Below are positions 48,415 to 56,355 of a stretch of DNA of 64,000 bases, in pieces. The notes beneath the pieces are model-generated. The model was not told the origin of the DNA. It saw only the letters and a list, made by a program, of their open reading frames with translations, and did no database searches. Numbering within the stretch: the first letter of the stretch is position 1; each line of letters begins with the position of its first letter. The position numbers were made by a program, and so were the translations under genes. The DNA comes from a virus, in IMG/VR virus record IMGVR_UViG_3300027963_000035, positions 124,001 through 188,000 of that record. One strand, given 5' to 3'.

Positions 48415-48457
48415 AAGTTTTATCAATATAATGTTTTGATTCATTTTTGACAATCAT
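48407..48457 (-). CDS. 16-codon leader peptide created by duplication
   Basis: The frame repeats the first 16 codons of the gene at 49486-49677 (MIVKNESKHYIDKTYG) and then meets a TAA that overlaps the next ATG (ATGGATAA). GGAG lies upstream of its ATG. Probably translated and coupled to the gene at 48414. Confidence 0.5.
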   Translation of the reverse strand: MIVKNESKHYIDKTYG

Positions 48458-48470
48458 TATTTATTCTCCA
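48411..48470. repeat. 60-bp direct duplication, copy A
   Basis: Matches 49631-49690 at 59 of 60 positions. It carries a ribosome site, ATG and 16 codons. Confidence 0.95.
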
Positions 48471-48652
48471 ATAAATTCACTATTAATCCAATGATTGTAC
48501 CTACCACAATACAAGCGTTGTTTTACGGTTACCATAGTTAACCATCTTGTTTCACGAATATCTTCTTCTATGATACTAACTGGAAACCATGCAAAAAACG
48601 TATGTATCCTAGTATCACCATCACGATAATTGGGGCTGATCCATCTCATCAT
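48461..48652 (-). CDS. Hypothetical protein
   Basis: 63 residues, Trp/Arg-rich (MMRWISPNYRDGDTRIHTFF, ETRWLTMVTVKQRLYCGRYN). GGAG lies upstream. The WxxPxYRDGDxR start is reminiscent of small phage or host proteins, not identified. Confidence 0.65.
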   Translation of the reverse strand: MMRWISPNYRDGDTRIHTFFAWFPVSIIEEDIRETRWLTMVTVKQRLYCGRYNHWINSEFIGE

Positions 48653-48892
48653 TTATTCTCCATACCTAAGTTTCCACTCTGATAAATCAACATCAATACC
48701 AGCGGCCTCTTTAATTTTATTTACTATGTCTAGCCCACTATTTACAATCACATTCATTCTATCTCGACCTATTTGGGGAGATAACCCTAGTTCTAACATG
48801 GCAATATCATTTACAATATGCCGAATAATAGATTCCCACTGGTCTTTAGTAAGAGATAATGTTGCTGTAATCATATTTTGTTCGTTAGTCAT
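48653..48892 (-). CDS. Hypothetical protein
   Basis: 79 residues from ATG 48892 (GGAGAAAAATA upstream). It begins MTNEQNMITATLSLTKDQWE, then a helix pair. The stop is next to the following start. Overlaps the upstream gene by 8 nt. Confidence 0.7.
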   Translation of the reverse strand: MTNEQNMITATLSLTKDQWESIIRHIVNDIAMLELGLSPQIGRDRMNVIVNSGLDIVNKIKEAAGIDVDLSEWKLRYGE

Positions 48893-49067
48893 TATTTTTC
48901 TCCTCAGTATCATACCACAAAATTACTTTGGTTCCATAGTCTGTACTAATCATTATTTTTCTAGGATTATATTCAACTCCTAGTTCTTCACAATAATCTT
49001 CTGCTTCTCTCGTCAAGTCCTTGAGAGAAACGGGTGCGGACAATTCTATAAGATTATCTTCGTTCAT
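48885..49067 (-). CDS. Hypothetical protein
   Basis: 60 residues from ATG 49067 (TTGGAGAAAAGA upstream). Acidic (MNEDNLIELSAPVSLKDLTR, EAEDYCEELGVEYNPRKIMI). Confidence 0.7.
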   Translation of the reverse strand: MNEDNLIELSAPVSLKDLTREAEDYCEELGVEYNPRKIMISTDYGTKVILWYDTEEKNND

Positions 49068-49093
49068 TTCTTTTCTCCAATATAATAATAACT

Positions 49094-49483
49094 TTAATCT
49101 ACGATACAACTTTCAATAGTCATATCTTCATAACCACCTTTATAGTAAGAAGTATCTCCATATCGCTCTTTTTTAGGTTTGGCTAATTTGGCATTTTCAA
49201 CAAAGTTTTTGGCTTTATTTTCGTCAGAGAATATTTTTACAATTTCTTTGTCTGGATGGGGTTCAAATGGCCCCCCAATAGTATCTTGATAAACATTTTG
49301 TTTTGTTCCAACAACAACATGAACATTCATTAGTTTTTTCTCCAAATTTTGCAAAATAAAAACAGCAACACTCAAAAGATAACTACATTGACCATGACTC
49401 ATTGGTCTAATAATAGGAAGTTCATTAGCCATTTCATAAGTGGTCAAAAAAGTTTGTATAGTTTCTTTAAGTTCGTTAGTCAT
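49094..49483 (-). CDS. Hypothetical protein
   Basis: 129 residues. N-terminal helix (MTNELKETIQTFLTTYEMAN) related to 47528-47668, then a second domain (MNVHVVVGTKQNVYQDTIGG, FSDENKAKNFVENAKL) that may have been a separate gene. The second part looks like a small phage domain with VHVV...IGGPFE. GGAGAATAATA lies before ATG. Confidence 0.7.
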   Translation of the reverse strand: MTNELKETIQTFLTTYEMANELPIIRPMSHGQCSYLLSVAVFILQNLEKKLMNVHVVVGTKQNVYQDTIGGPFEPHPDKEIVKIFSDENKAKNFVENAKLAKPKKERYGDTSYYKGGYEDMTIESCIVD

Positions 49484-49485
49484 TA

Positions 49486-49677
49486 TTATTCTCCAATGGT
49501 CTTATAAAGAAAATCGGCCAACCTCTTGATTCCCTCATTGTCTACGCTAAATGACACGTTAGATTCTTTCTTGTCATTGTATAAGGAAACATGGTGAAGA
49601 TCATCATTAGAAAAAATTTCCATATAAATTCCATAAGTTTTATCAATATAATGTTTTGATTCATTTTTGACAATCAT
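49486..49677 (-). CDS. Hypothetical protein
   Basis: 63 residues (MIVKNESKHYIDKTYGIYME, VSFSVDNEGIKRLADFLYKT). Its 5' end is the source or sister of the copy at 48411-48470. GGAG lies upstream. Confidence 0.7.
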   Translation of the reverse strand: MIVKNESKHYIDKTYGIYMEIFSNDDLHHVSLYNDKKESNVSFSVDNEGIKRLADFLYKTIGE

Positions 49678-49690
49678 TAGTTATTCTCCA
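49631..49690. repeat. 60-bp direct duplication, copy B
   Basis: Contains the ribosome site and first codons of the gene at 49486-49677. See copy A. Confidence 0.95.
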
Positions 49691-49698
49691 TATTGGAA

Positions 49699-49959
49699 TT
49701 AGTTTACTTTATAATCATCTACAAGTAAAGATACATCCCTGACATAATCATGGCTACAACGCACAACATCAACAAAATGGTTTGCACTTGACGCCCGAGT
49801 AATAAATCTGCCGTTACCGCAACGGATTAAGACCATATGATCGGGTAAAAAATCAGATAATCGCTCAATATCGCCAGAGGTTAAAAACCCATGCTGTTCT
49901 TCTATTTTACTAGCAAGGTGATGATCATATTTTTTGATTTTGTTTATCTGGCTAGTCAT
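49699..49959 (-). CDS. Hypothetical protein
   Basis: 86 residues from ATG 49959, overlapping the upstream stop by 8 nt. Basic start (MTSQINKIKKYDHHLASKIE), then GDIERLSDFLPDHMVLIRCG. No family recognised. Confidence 0.7.
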   Translation of the reverse strand: MTSQINKIKKYDHHLASKIEEQHGFLTSGDIERLSDFLPDHMVLIRCGNGRFITRASSANHFVDVVRCSHDYVRDVSLLVDDYKVN

Positions 49960-50428
49960 AATACATGAATCCTTGTTCAAATCCCCAATCTACAGTCACA
50001 TTTCTATCTTCTACTTGAACTGTAAAGAACTGATTCTTTTGGTGAAGTTTTTCAAATACTTTAAATGTATTTGAAAAACACACCAATAGATTTGACATGT
50101 GATTACGGTCATGTAAGTCAAAGTCTGATTCATCCCAACTAAAATCAAATACGAATCCATCATTATCAATAACTATTTCTTTCGCTACAGAAATCAAATC
50201 TCTTGCAATACCGGGAAATTGTCCTGTAGTATCAACATTGTTTACTTCGATAATATCGGTTATATCTGGGTTGGCCTTAACGAATTTATTGTATATCTTA
50301 TAAAAATCATTTGATAGTTTTTCACTATCTTTTTTCTTTTGGAGAATATACTTTAGATCTTTTTTAGCAGCATCTTCTAACTGAATTTCTAATGGAAGAA
50401 AACTATTGAGAAGTTTGGATTTAGACAT
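49952..50428 (-). CDS. Hypothetical protein
   Basis: 158 residues from ATG 50428, overlapping the upstream stop (ATGTCTAA). Helical Lys/Asp-rich first half, beta second half (DGFVFDFSWDESDFDLHDRN, FFTVQVEDRNVTVDWGFEQG). No family recognised. Confidence 0.7.
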   Translation of the reverse strand: MSKSKLLNSFLPLEIQLEDAAKKDLKYILQKKKDSEKLSNDFYKIYNKFVKANPDITDIIEVNNVDTTGQFPGIARDLISVAKEIVIDNDGFVFDFSWDESDFDLHDRNHMSNLLVCFSNTFKVFEKLHQKNQFFTVQVEDRNVTVDWGFEQGFMYYD

Positions 50429-50660
50429 GGCAATAAGTGCAATTTGGATCTTCACAAGGAAGAATTCCAGTCCCTATTTGATCTTTAAGAATCTTATATG
50501 TCTTTTCAACATCTTCATACAATGGAGCATCTGCCAAATGAAGATAACTAGCATCAAATACATTTCCGATTGGCGGATATGCTACTATAGATTTTTTGCC
50601 TTTATAGATTGATATTCCAAATATCTCAGAAAGTTTTTCTACACTCTCTTGATATGTCAT
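50421..50660 (-). CDS. Hypothetical protein
   Basis: 79 residues. Ends with PCEDPNCTYCHV, a possible metal knuckle. Helical start (YQESVEKLSEIFGISIYKGK). Overlaps both neighbours by a few nt. Confidence 0.7.
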   Translation of the reverse strand: MTYQESVEKLSEIFGISIYKGKKSIVAYPPIGNVFDASYLHLADAPLYEDVEKTYKILKDQIGTGILPCEDPNCTYCHV

Positions 50661-51043
50661 TTGATATGGATAGGTGGGTTAATTTGGATAGGTGGGCTTG
50701 GACGACCGATTGGCCTATCAGGAAACTTTATTTCAATAAAAAGCGGGAAAGGCCGAGTAGGCGTAGGTGGAATATAATTTATAATCTGACCAGACTTGGT
50801 GATTATTATTTGTGACTGATTTGGATTTTTAATATTATAATTATTTTGAAAGTAATTGCCATGCTCTTTCCACAAGCAATTATGCAATTGAGAAGAAAAT
50901 TTCGTTTCCTTTATATGTTTTTGCTGTAAGTGATAAACTTCTTGCTTTTCTGGCCGACTATGAGTAGAGGCGGAAACAGAAAGATTAATAGAACTCAGAG
51001 TAATCTTATTTTCAAGTTTTTCAAAAGAAAGTTTAGTTTTCAT
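50657..51043 (-). CDS. Secreted-type protein with LEPR-XLL-like start
   Basis: 128 residues from ATG 51043. It begins MKTKLSFEKLENKITLSS, resembling the FExLExRxLLS start of planctomycete extracellular proteins (LEPR-XLL type), followed by a polar chain and a Pro-rich end (IPPTPTRPFPL, IGRPSPPIQINPPIHI). If the resemblance is real, it points to host-type export. No catalytic motif. Confidence 0.6.
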   Translation of the reverse strand: MKTKLSFEKLENKITLSSINLSVSASTHSRPEKQEVYHLQQKHIKETKFSSQLHNCLWKEHGNYFQNNYNIKNPNQSQIIITKSGQIINYIPPTPTRPFPLFIEIKFPDRPIGRPSPPIQINPPIHIK

Positions 51044-51044
51044 G

Positions 51045-51248
51045 TTACTTTGTGAGGCGTTTGAGGTCTTTTGCGAAAAGTTCTGCATCTTCCCTGTTGA
51101 GGAATTTTACGGTGACGCAGTTGTTGTTGTCAACTGATATTTGTCGGCATCTGGCCCTAGCGATCATATTTTCTACATCATCTGTATTATTATCGAAATT
51201 AACCACACCCATCGTCCAAAGATAAAAAGTGAAAAGTAGATACAACAT
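51045..51248 (-). CDS. Exported small protein
   Basis: 67 residues from ATG 51248 (AAAGGAGTC upstream). N-terminal hydrophobic segment MLYLLFTFYLWTMGVV, then an acidic part and CVTVKFLNREDAELFAKDLK, an RRM-like or small alpha/beta end. A block motif copy lies 21 nt upstream. Confidence 0.7.
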   Translation of the reverse strand: MLYLLFTFYLWTMGVVNFDNNTDDVENMIARARCRQISVDNNNCVTVKFLNREDAELFAKDLKRLTK

Positions 51249-51268
51249 AGCAGACTCCTTTGAGGAAA

Positions 51269-51275
51269 CCGTACC
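51269..51275 (-). promoter_or_regulatory. TGGTACGGT-type motif outside the main block
   Basis: CCGTACCGG on the plus strand, 21 nt before ATG 51248. Confidence 0.7.
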
Positions 51276-51289
51276 GGAAGGAAACAACA

Positions 51290-51493
51290 TCACTTTAGTT
51301 TCTGTTCTTCTTGATAATCAATAAATTTGTTATCCGTTATTTTATTGAAAATCTTGCGAGCCATTTCATTCAAGTCATCATCGGTGTTCTTTTCATCTGT
51401 GCCTTCTTTATTCCATTCATAGCCAACACCCTTTACAGTTTTGACTATGTAGCCATTCTTCTTCGCCCAGGATTTAATTTCGCTGACTAACAT
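51290..51493 (-). CDS. Hypothetical protein
   Basis: 67 residues. VKTVKGVGYEWNKEG within a start IKSWAKKNGYIVKT that is common in small phage proteins; acidic helical end. Weak ribosome site (CAAATG only). Confidence 0.7.
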   Translation of the reverse strand: MLVSEIKSWAKKNGYIVKTVKGVGYEWNKEGTDEKNTDDDLNEMARKIFNKITDNKFIDYQEEQKLK

Positions 51494-51502
51494 TTGGATT
51501 TC

Positions 51503-51754
51503 TCAGGGAAGAATATCATCAATATTTTCTCCGGATAGAATCCGGTCAAAATAAAATCTAACATACCAATCTTTGGCATTAATCATACCGTGTAATGTCA
51601 TTGCATCGTGCAAATCTTTTGGCAATTTGCCTTTTGATTTTTGAAACGAGTATTTGCACAAAAGATACGGGGAATCTTTGATTTGTTCGATTGTATAAGA
51701 TTCCATTGAATTGGTTTCAACCATAGGGAATCTAGGTGCTAGTATCTCGCTCAT
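51503..51754 (-). CDS. Hypothetical protein
   Basis: 83 residues (IEQIKDSPYLLCKYSFQKSK, LPKDLHDAMTLHGMINAKDW). Start overlaps the stop of the membrane gene upstream (ATGA). Confidence 0.7.
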   Translation of the reverse strand: MSEILAPRFPMVETNSMESYTIEQIKDSPYLLCKYSFQKSKGKLPKDLHDAMTLHGMINAKDWYVRFYFDRILSGENIDDILP

Positions 51755-51903
51755 AGATAATATCCCACCAAGCAGGCCAGTAAGAAACCAAGTATAGCAC
51801 CTAATGATAGAGAGGCAATACCAGAGGCAATGCCACTATTTTTTTCAACTATCTCCCAAGATTCATTTCTTTTCAACAAAATATAGAGATTCCATTCCCA
51901 CAT
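51751..51903 (-). CDS. Small membrane protein
   Basis: 50 residues. Soluble start (MWEWNLYILLKRNESWEIVE), then a membrane helix (IASLSLGAILGFLLACLVGY). AAGGAGGAAT lies before ATG. ATGA overlap with the next gene. Confidence 0.65.
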   Translation of the reverse strand: MWEWNLYILLKRNESWEIVEKNSGIASGIASLSLGAILGFLLACLVGYYL

Positions 51904-51984
51904 ATTCCTCCTTAAATTTTAAATATTAGATTTTGCTCTCCATAAAGTTATTTATTCATCACGCTGTGATATATGTTATTATAT

Positions 51985-52515
51985 TTAAAATAACCAACGA
52001 GACTTGATAAACTTAAGCCGGTCTATAAATAAATTTACTGCTATCATGGTATCAATTGGTGTTGCAATTATTATTCTTTTTCCCAAAATAACTTGCTCAA
52101 CAGCCCAACAAGGATATTCTCGAAAAGCATATCTGTATTCGTGTTCTTGGATTATTGGATATATTCTGATGAATTCATTGCCAATTTCGGCTTTATTATA
52201 GTCGATATTAATTTTGTTGATTGGGTCACTTAGATTAATCACAAGAATCTTAAAATCTTTTTTAAATTCTTCTAGTTTAGGTTTATTTCCATTGTCATCA
52301 ACCATCAAAGGTTCAAAAACTTTCACCAAATCTTTGTTTACTGCTAGTTCTTTTCCATCTATTTCAACTAGGATAGTTTTATTATCTGAAAAACTACCCA
52401 GCATTTCAAATTTTTTGGGAGTTTCTAATTTTTTACCAACTAGCCACTCTCCATTTATGTTGGCTTTTACTGGTGTGCCAGCCGCCAAGTATGGGTAATG
52501 CAAGTATGTGCTCAT
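51985..52515 (-). CDS. Hypothetical protein
   Basis: 176 residues. N-terminal SH3-like region (AGTPVKANINGEWLVGKKL, TILVEIDGKELAV), then an alpha/beta part with FREYPCWAVEQVILGKRIII. Start abuts the upstream stop. No family recognised. Confidence 0.7.
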   Translation of the reverse strand: MSTYLHYPYLAAGTPVKANINGEWLVGKKLETPKKFEMLGSFSDNKTILVEIDGKELAVNKDLVKVFEPLMVDDNGNKPKLEEFKKDFKILVINLSDPINKINIDYNKAEIGNEFIRIYPIIQEHEYRYAFREYPCWAVEQVILGKRIIIATPIDTMIAVNLFIDRLKFIKSRWLF

Positions 52516-52763
52516 TATATTGGCAAATCTAGCATTTCGTTGCCATTTTTGTCTGGATAACCGTATGTCATATTCTCTACAATTTCGTGAACACGATCAC
52601 GATATTCATTGTCATCAACATTCTCAAGCCAAGAATCCAAAAGTGATTCTGCTATTTCTTTGTGAATCCAGTTCTTAAATGGTTCGGGCCAATCACTAAT
52701 GGGACTTGCGTATATTTGCCTTAATTCATATGCACTATATTTATCGAAGATATTCATGGTCAT
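52515..52763 (-). CDS. Hypothetical protein
   Basis: 82 residues, helical and acidic (NIFDKYSAYELRQIYASPIS, WIHKEIAESLLDSWLENVDD). ATGA overlap upstream. No family recognised. Confidence 0.7.
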   Translation of the reverse strand: MTMNIFDKYSAYELRQIYASPISDWPEPFKNWIHKEIAESLLDSWLENVDDNEYRDRVHEIVENMTYGYPDKNGNEMLDLPI

Positions 52764-52951
52764 ACGTCAATAAGATTGAATTCTCTAACAATAAGATAAT
52801 CTTCAAGAACTTCAACGAGTTCTGGATCAACCCCGCAGTAAACCACCTTGCCGCTTGGGCCGCAAAGATCATAGCCATTTCCACAGGCGACAATGCTAAG
52901 TTTATGCTCATTCCTATCGTCAAAAATCCTCATGAAATTATTAGAATCCAT
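52760..52951 (-). CDS. Hypothetical protein
   Basis: 63 residues (MDSNNFMRIFDDRNEHKLSI, CGNGYDLCGPSGKVVYCG). Three Cys, possibly a small fold. GGGAGAGGCTGAA lies before ATG. Confidence 0.7.
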   Translation of the reverse strand: MDSNNFMRIFDDRNEHKLSIVACGNGYDLCGPSGKVVYCGVDPELVEVLEDYLIVREFNLIDV

Positions 52952-52952
52952 T

Positions 52953-53156
52953 TCAGCCTCTCCCTATTTCCTTTGAAGATAAAATGCTAATAATGGCGTT
53001 AATTGTGTCTTTATTCCAATCGTAAAGTCTAGCGTCCAACTCCAAATTAGATTGAGCCTCACTACTAAGACTTTCATAGCCCATAGTAAAGTTCTCTACG
53101 GCGATTCTTTTCGCTTTCGGGAAACGAACGAGGGCTTTTTCAATCAAGTCGTTCAT
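52953..53156 (-). CDS. Hypothetical protein
   Basis: 67 residues from ATG 53156. Helical (MNDLIEKALVRFPKAKRIAV, SEAQSNLELDARLYDWNKDT). First gene of a four-gene unit that begins at the block-type motif at 53200. Confidence 0.7.
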   Translation of the reverse strand: MNDLIEKALVRFPKAKRIAVENFTMGYESLSSEAQSNLELDARLYDWNKDTINAIISILSSKEIGRG

Positions 53157-53199
53157 ATTAAATAGTTTCCTCTGGGGCTTCTCTCTCAACACCCCTAGA

Positions 53200-53206
53200 C
53201 CGTACC
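53200..53206 (-). promoter_or_regulatory. TGGTACGGT-type motif outside the main block
   Basis: CCGTACCGG on the plus strand, 44 nt before ATG 53156. Confidence 0.7.
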
Positions 53207-53215
53207 GGAGGGAAA

Positions 53216-53356
53216 CTATTTGTCAAGATATTCTTCTATATAAATTTCTGCTAATTTATTATTAATTTCTTCCAATTCATAACAATACATTATTTCCGAC
53301 ATTGCAACGTATTCGCTATACAGATCTTGTTCTTCAATGTGAATCTCGTCTTTCAT
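53216..53356 (-). CDS. Small acidic helical protein
   Basis: 46 residues with 14 Asp/Glu (KDEIHIEEQDLYSEYVAMSE, YELEEINNKLAEIYIEE). GGAGTAAAA lies before ATG, 2 nt from the GT17 stop. Confidence 0.65.
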   Translation of the reverse strand: MKDEIHIEEQDLYSEYVAMSEIMYCYELEEINNKLAEIYIEEYLDK

Positions 53357-53358
53357 TT

Positions 53359-54282
53359 TTACTCCTTTAAATGCTGTTTGAATAGAGAGGTGAATCTTGA
53401 ATTTTGCAAAAATTGTGGTGCTAACGCATGAATTTCATTCTTATCATCTTTGTCTATGAATTTATTTACGATATCTTCTGTTGTTTTTTCTAAGTCAAAA
53501 TCTATAATTTTATCAAAAGTGTTTGCGAATTCTTGATGTGCAAAACATTTTACTTTTGTGTTATTATCTGAGTGACAAGACATAGATGATACATGCCAAC
53601 CAATTGGTGAGTAAATAATGCTAATGTCTTGGATAGGGGCCCTGTATGAATTATACACCATGTGATTTTGATCTTGATCATCGAATCTAAAATCTGCCGG
53701 GGTGATATGACTTAAGTAAAAATAATCATCATGCTTATTTATATTCCTGTAGTCGTGTATATTGATTTTTTGTAAATTTTCAAAAGAAGTTACAAAGCCT
53801 TTGTGCCATGAATTCGATAACGGATCATCTAAAATAGTGAATCTAAAATCATAGTATGATAAATAATTTATGCAATTTAGATTGTCGATTTTGTTTAAAG
53901 AATCTATATTTTGAATCTCATCAATATCCTGGGTGCAAATTAAATCTCCTTCTTTGGCAATCTGCAGTATTGCATTTTGTAAATAGTTTCTATGGTAAAA
54001 TTCAACTATCCAACGATTTTCTTTTGCCTTGAAATTATTATGTCCTAAAAAATTACCCTTGTATGGTTTTGGTAAATTTTCGAGTTTAACATATAAGATC
54101 CTATCTTCATATTTTTTAAATATGTCTTTATATTTTTCATAGAAAAAGGGCTTACTTAAACCGCTAAAAGTAGAATTTGCTTCGGCTAAAATTATAAAAT
54201 CAAAGTATTTTAAGTCATACTCCAGTCTAGCCTCCAGGAGCCAGACCTCATTATTCATTATTAAGCAATTATATTTTTTCAT
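53359..54282 (-). CDS. Glycosyltransferase family 17-like
   Basis: 307 residues. GT17 landmarks: NEVWLLEARLEYDLKYFDFI (about 11-30), ILAEANSTFSGLSKPFFYE (about 32-50), the acidic QDIDEIQ (about 117-123, D-x-D site), and SCHSD near residue 235. GT17 includes bisecting GlcNAc transferases. Overlaps the upstream gene by four nt. Confidence 0.75.
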   Translation of the reverse strand: MKKYNCLIMNNEVWLLEARLEYDLKYFDFIILAEANSTFSGLSKPFFYEKYKDIFKKYEDRILYVKLENLPKPYKGNFLGHNNFKAKENRWIVEFYHRNYLQNAILQIAKEGDLICTQDIDEIQNIDSLNKIDNLNCINYLSYYDFRFTILDDPLSNSWHKGFVTSFENLQKINIHDYRNINKHDDYFYLSHITPADFRFDDQDQNHMVYNSYRAPIQDISIIYSPIGWHVSSMSCHSDNNTKVKCFAHQEFANTFDKIIDFDLEKTTEDIVNKFIDKDDKNEIHALAPQFLQNSRFTSLFKQHLKE

Positions 54283-54659
54283 TGTTTCATATTGAAATGA
54301 AAATCATTAGTATCATTGTCGAAACTGCAGTCTAACACATCTTCTCTTGCCATAATATTCAATATATTATTTACACCTCTTTGGAAAAGATCATTAGCTA
54401 TTTTCTCTGCTGTTTTTTCATCATCGCTTATGATTAGTAGATCATTTTTCTTTTTGCAGAAGGCTCTCATAATTAGAACAGTTTCTTCAAGCATTAAAAA
54501 CGAGTCTAATTTGCTTTTTTCAAGATATTCTTGAACCTTTCCAACTAAATCCTTAGCCTTTCTTCCTGATTTTATTTGTTTTATCATATTTCTATGAATA
54601 TTTTTTCTTATTTTATTTGCCGCTAGCACTAAATCATCTTCTGTCATTTCTATTTTCAT
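54279..54659 (-). CDS. Hypothetical protein
   Basis: 126 residues, helical, basic middle (IRKNIHRNMIKQIKSGRKAK). The C-terminus (VLDCSFDNDTNDFHF) resembles the end of the protein at 10317. TATA lies about 12 nt before ATG. Co-transcribed with the GT17 gene. Confidence 0.7.
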   Translation of the reverse strand: MKIEMTEDDLVLAANKIRKNIHRNMIKQIKSGRKAKDLVGKVQEYLEKSKLDSFLMLEETVLIMRAFCKKKNDLLIISDDEKTAEKIANDLFQRGVNNILNIMAREDVLDCSFDNDTNDFHFNMKQ

Positions 54660-54683
54660 GATTCTTGGTTATATCATGGATCA

Positions 54684-54724
54684 TAAAAAAAGAAAACACC
54701 CACAGGATTTTACTCCCATGGGTG
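54684..54724 (-). terminator. Rho-independent terminator
   Basis: CACCCA...TGGGTG with an inner GGA/TCC pairing, followed by TTTTCTTTTTTT in the transcribed sense. It ends the gene at 54756. Confidence 0.85.
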
Positions 54725-54755
54725 CATTTATAATCTAAATTATAAATTAAAAATA

Positions 54756-54968
54756 TCAGTCAGCGATAAAACCTGGGGTAACTGTTAGTGCATCATTTGT
54801 TGAAAAACCGGCTCCGTCCTTAACAACAACAACGATTTCTTCTTGTGTTGAAATCATGTTGAGTGTTCTTTGTAGACTAACGCCTCCATAAACACTGGAA
54901 TCTAAGCAACCTTCGGTTGTGTATCCGTCATTTGGAGTAACATAGAGCTTAGCAATGTAATCGTTCAT
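54756..54968 (-). CDS. Small probable structural protein
   Basis: 70 residues, soluble beta-type (AKLYVTPNDGYTTEGCLDSS, EEIVVVVKDGAGFSTNDALT). AAGGAGG lies 7 nt before ATG. It has a private promoter, 5' hairpin and terminator, like the gene at 34665, so high late expression is expected. Confidence 0.7.
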   Translation of the reverse strand: MNDYIAKLYVTPNDGYTTEGCLDSSVYGGVSLQRTLNMISTQEEIVVVVKDGAGFSTNDALTVTPGFIAD

Positions 54969-54980
54969 AAATAAACCTCC

Positions 54981-55020
54981 TTGTAATTGGATGGATTATT
55001 CCATCCAATATTATATATGC
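54981..55020 (-). promoter_or_regulatory. TATA box with 10-bp 5' hairpin
   Basis: In the transcribed sense TATATAAT is followed by ATTGGATGGA-ATAA-TCCATCCAAT (54986-55009) and AAGGAGG before ATG 54968. Confidence 0.65.
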
Positions 55021-55068
55021 TTGCTATAAATGATTTTTATTCCTTACTAGTTGAAACTATATTATTTC

Positions 55069-55761
55069 ATGTCAAATCTGGCATTTCATCATATTTACGC
55101 ACCGTCAGAGAGAAGTCTAGGGGTGATAAAGCCTATACTAGAAAGAACTGTTAATTCTGGGATTTTAGATAGACTTGATTATTTTAATATAATCATAACT
55201 GGCGTTTCTAGAGAGTTTGTAGCAAACAATATCAGAGGAATTTCTCCCAAGTTCACTATAAACCTAACAGATGAAAACCTAGCAGAAAGAACCACCCTTC
55301 ATAAACTATATTTGACGGCTAAGCCCGAGGATAAAGTATTATACTTTCACTCAAAAGGAACAAGTAAGATCAACAATCCCTTTTTAAAGTCATGGACTGA
55401 CAAACTGATATATTTCGTTATAGATAAACACCAAGAATGCCTAGATTTTTTAAATGAATACGACTTAGTTGGCCCAAATTATTGGGGAGAGTTCACTCCG
55501 GATAGTTGTAGAATAAGTTGTGATTTAGACGATAATCCACCGCCCCATTATTCTGGAAATTTCTGGTGGGCTAAAGGATCCCATATTAAGAGATTAGATA
55601 TACCAATAGGACCAGATTATAACGACCCAGAGTTTTGGGTTTTTACAAAGAGGCCTTTAAAGGCAGTTGCCATGAGCGTTATAGTAACTAATCCCTATAC
55701 CGATAGGCATGATTTTGAAAGTTATAAGGATGAGAAACCTAGATTTTCTTTGTTAAATTAA
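55069..55761 (+). CDS. Glycosyltransferase-like protein
   Basis: 230 residues from ATG 55069; TATATT lies 5 nt upstream, while the earlier in-frame TTG has no support. Segments VLYFHSKGTSK (about 95) and HYSGNFWWAKGSHIKRL (about 165) match a family of small glycosyltransferases in which YLHTKG and YSGNFWWA motifs surround the active site. Substrate unknown. Confidence 0.7.
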   Translation: MSNLAFHHIYAPSERSLGVIKPILERTVNSGILDRLDYFNIIITGVSREFVANNIRGISPKFTINLTDENLAERTTLHKLYLTAKPEDKVLYFHSKGTSKINNPFLKSWTDKLIYFVIDKHQECLDFLNEYDLVGPNYWGEFTPDSCRISCDLDDNPPPHYSGNFWWAKGSHIKRLDIPIGPDYNDPEFWVFTKRPLKAVAMSVIVTNPYTDRHDFESYKDEKPRFSLLN

Positions 55762-55764
55762 CAA

Positions 55765-56352
55765 TTAAAATGGATGCTTGTCATACCAATTTCTTCCAAC
55801 ATATTTAAATTCTTTTTTCTCGCAACATTCAATATACTTTTTAAGACCATATTTATCTCCAGATTCTTCAAAACTTGAAAGGATAAGCATTCTGTGAATA
55901 CTATCTGGGAATTTGTCCCCGATTATCTCGCAAGCATAGCGATATGCAAAGTCGTAATTTTTGAGGAAAACGCCTTCATGTTCTTCTGGTATTCTGGACT
56001 TTAGAACACTACGAGCATAGCAGTATGATAGGCGGGGATCATTGTAGATCTTCTTATCAAGTCTTTTCTGCAACTTTTCGTCTTGAACTTTATGATTTCC
56101 GGTGTGCTGAAAATAAGAAAAAAGATAATGAATGTTTTTGCTCAGAACCTTCTCAATCTCAGGAGAGGCTTTATCCCCTTTTTCAAGAAACACTTTTAGA
56201 TACTTATAGGCAAGTGCTGGACTGGTGCAGAAATAATCATCAAGTTCTTTGGTTCTGTCGATATTATCTTTAAAATACCAAAGAACATTCCTTACCAAAT
56301 GATTGCGAAGGTGCTTATTATCCGTCAAATCAAGATCAAATTTAAGTTTCAT
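55765..56352 (-). CDS. Helical-repeat protein
   Basis: 195 residues. Loose repeats of about 35 residues built on YxYA/YKYLKVFL, YCYARSVLKSRIPE and YRYACEIIGDKFPD. Same repeat style as the gene upstream. Possibly a scaffold or host-interaction surface. Confidence 0.65.
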   Translation of the reverse strand: MKLKFDLDLTDNKHLRNHLVRNVLWYFKDNIDRTKELDDYFCTSPALAYKYLKVFLEKGDKASPEIEKVLSKNIHYLFSYFQHTGNHKVQDEKLQKRLDKKIYNDPRLSYCYARSVLKSRIPEEHEGVFLKNYDFAYRYACEIIGDKFPDSIHRMLILSSFEESGDKYGLKKYIECCEKKEFKYVGRNWYDKHPF

Positions 56353-56355
56353 TTT

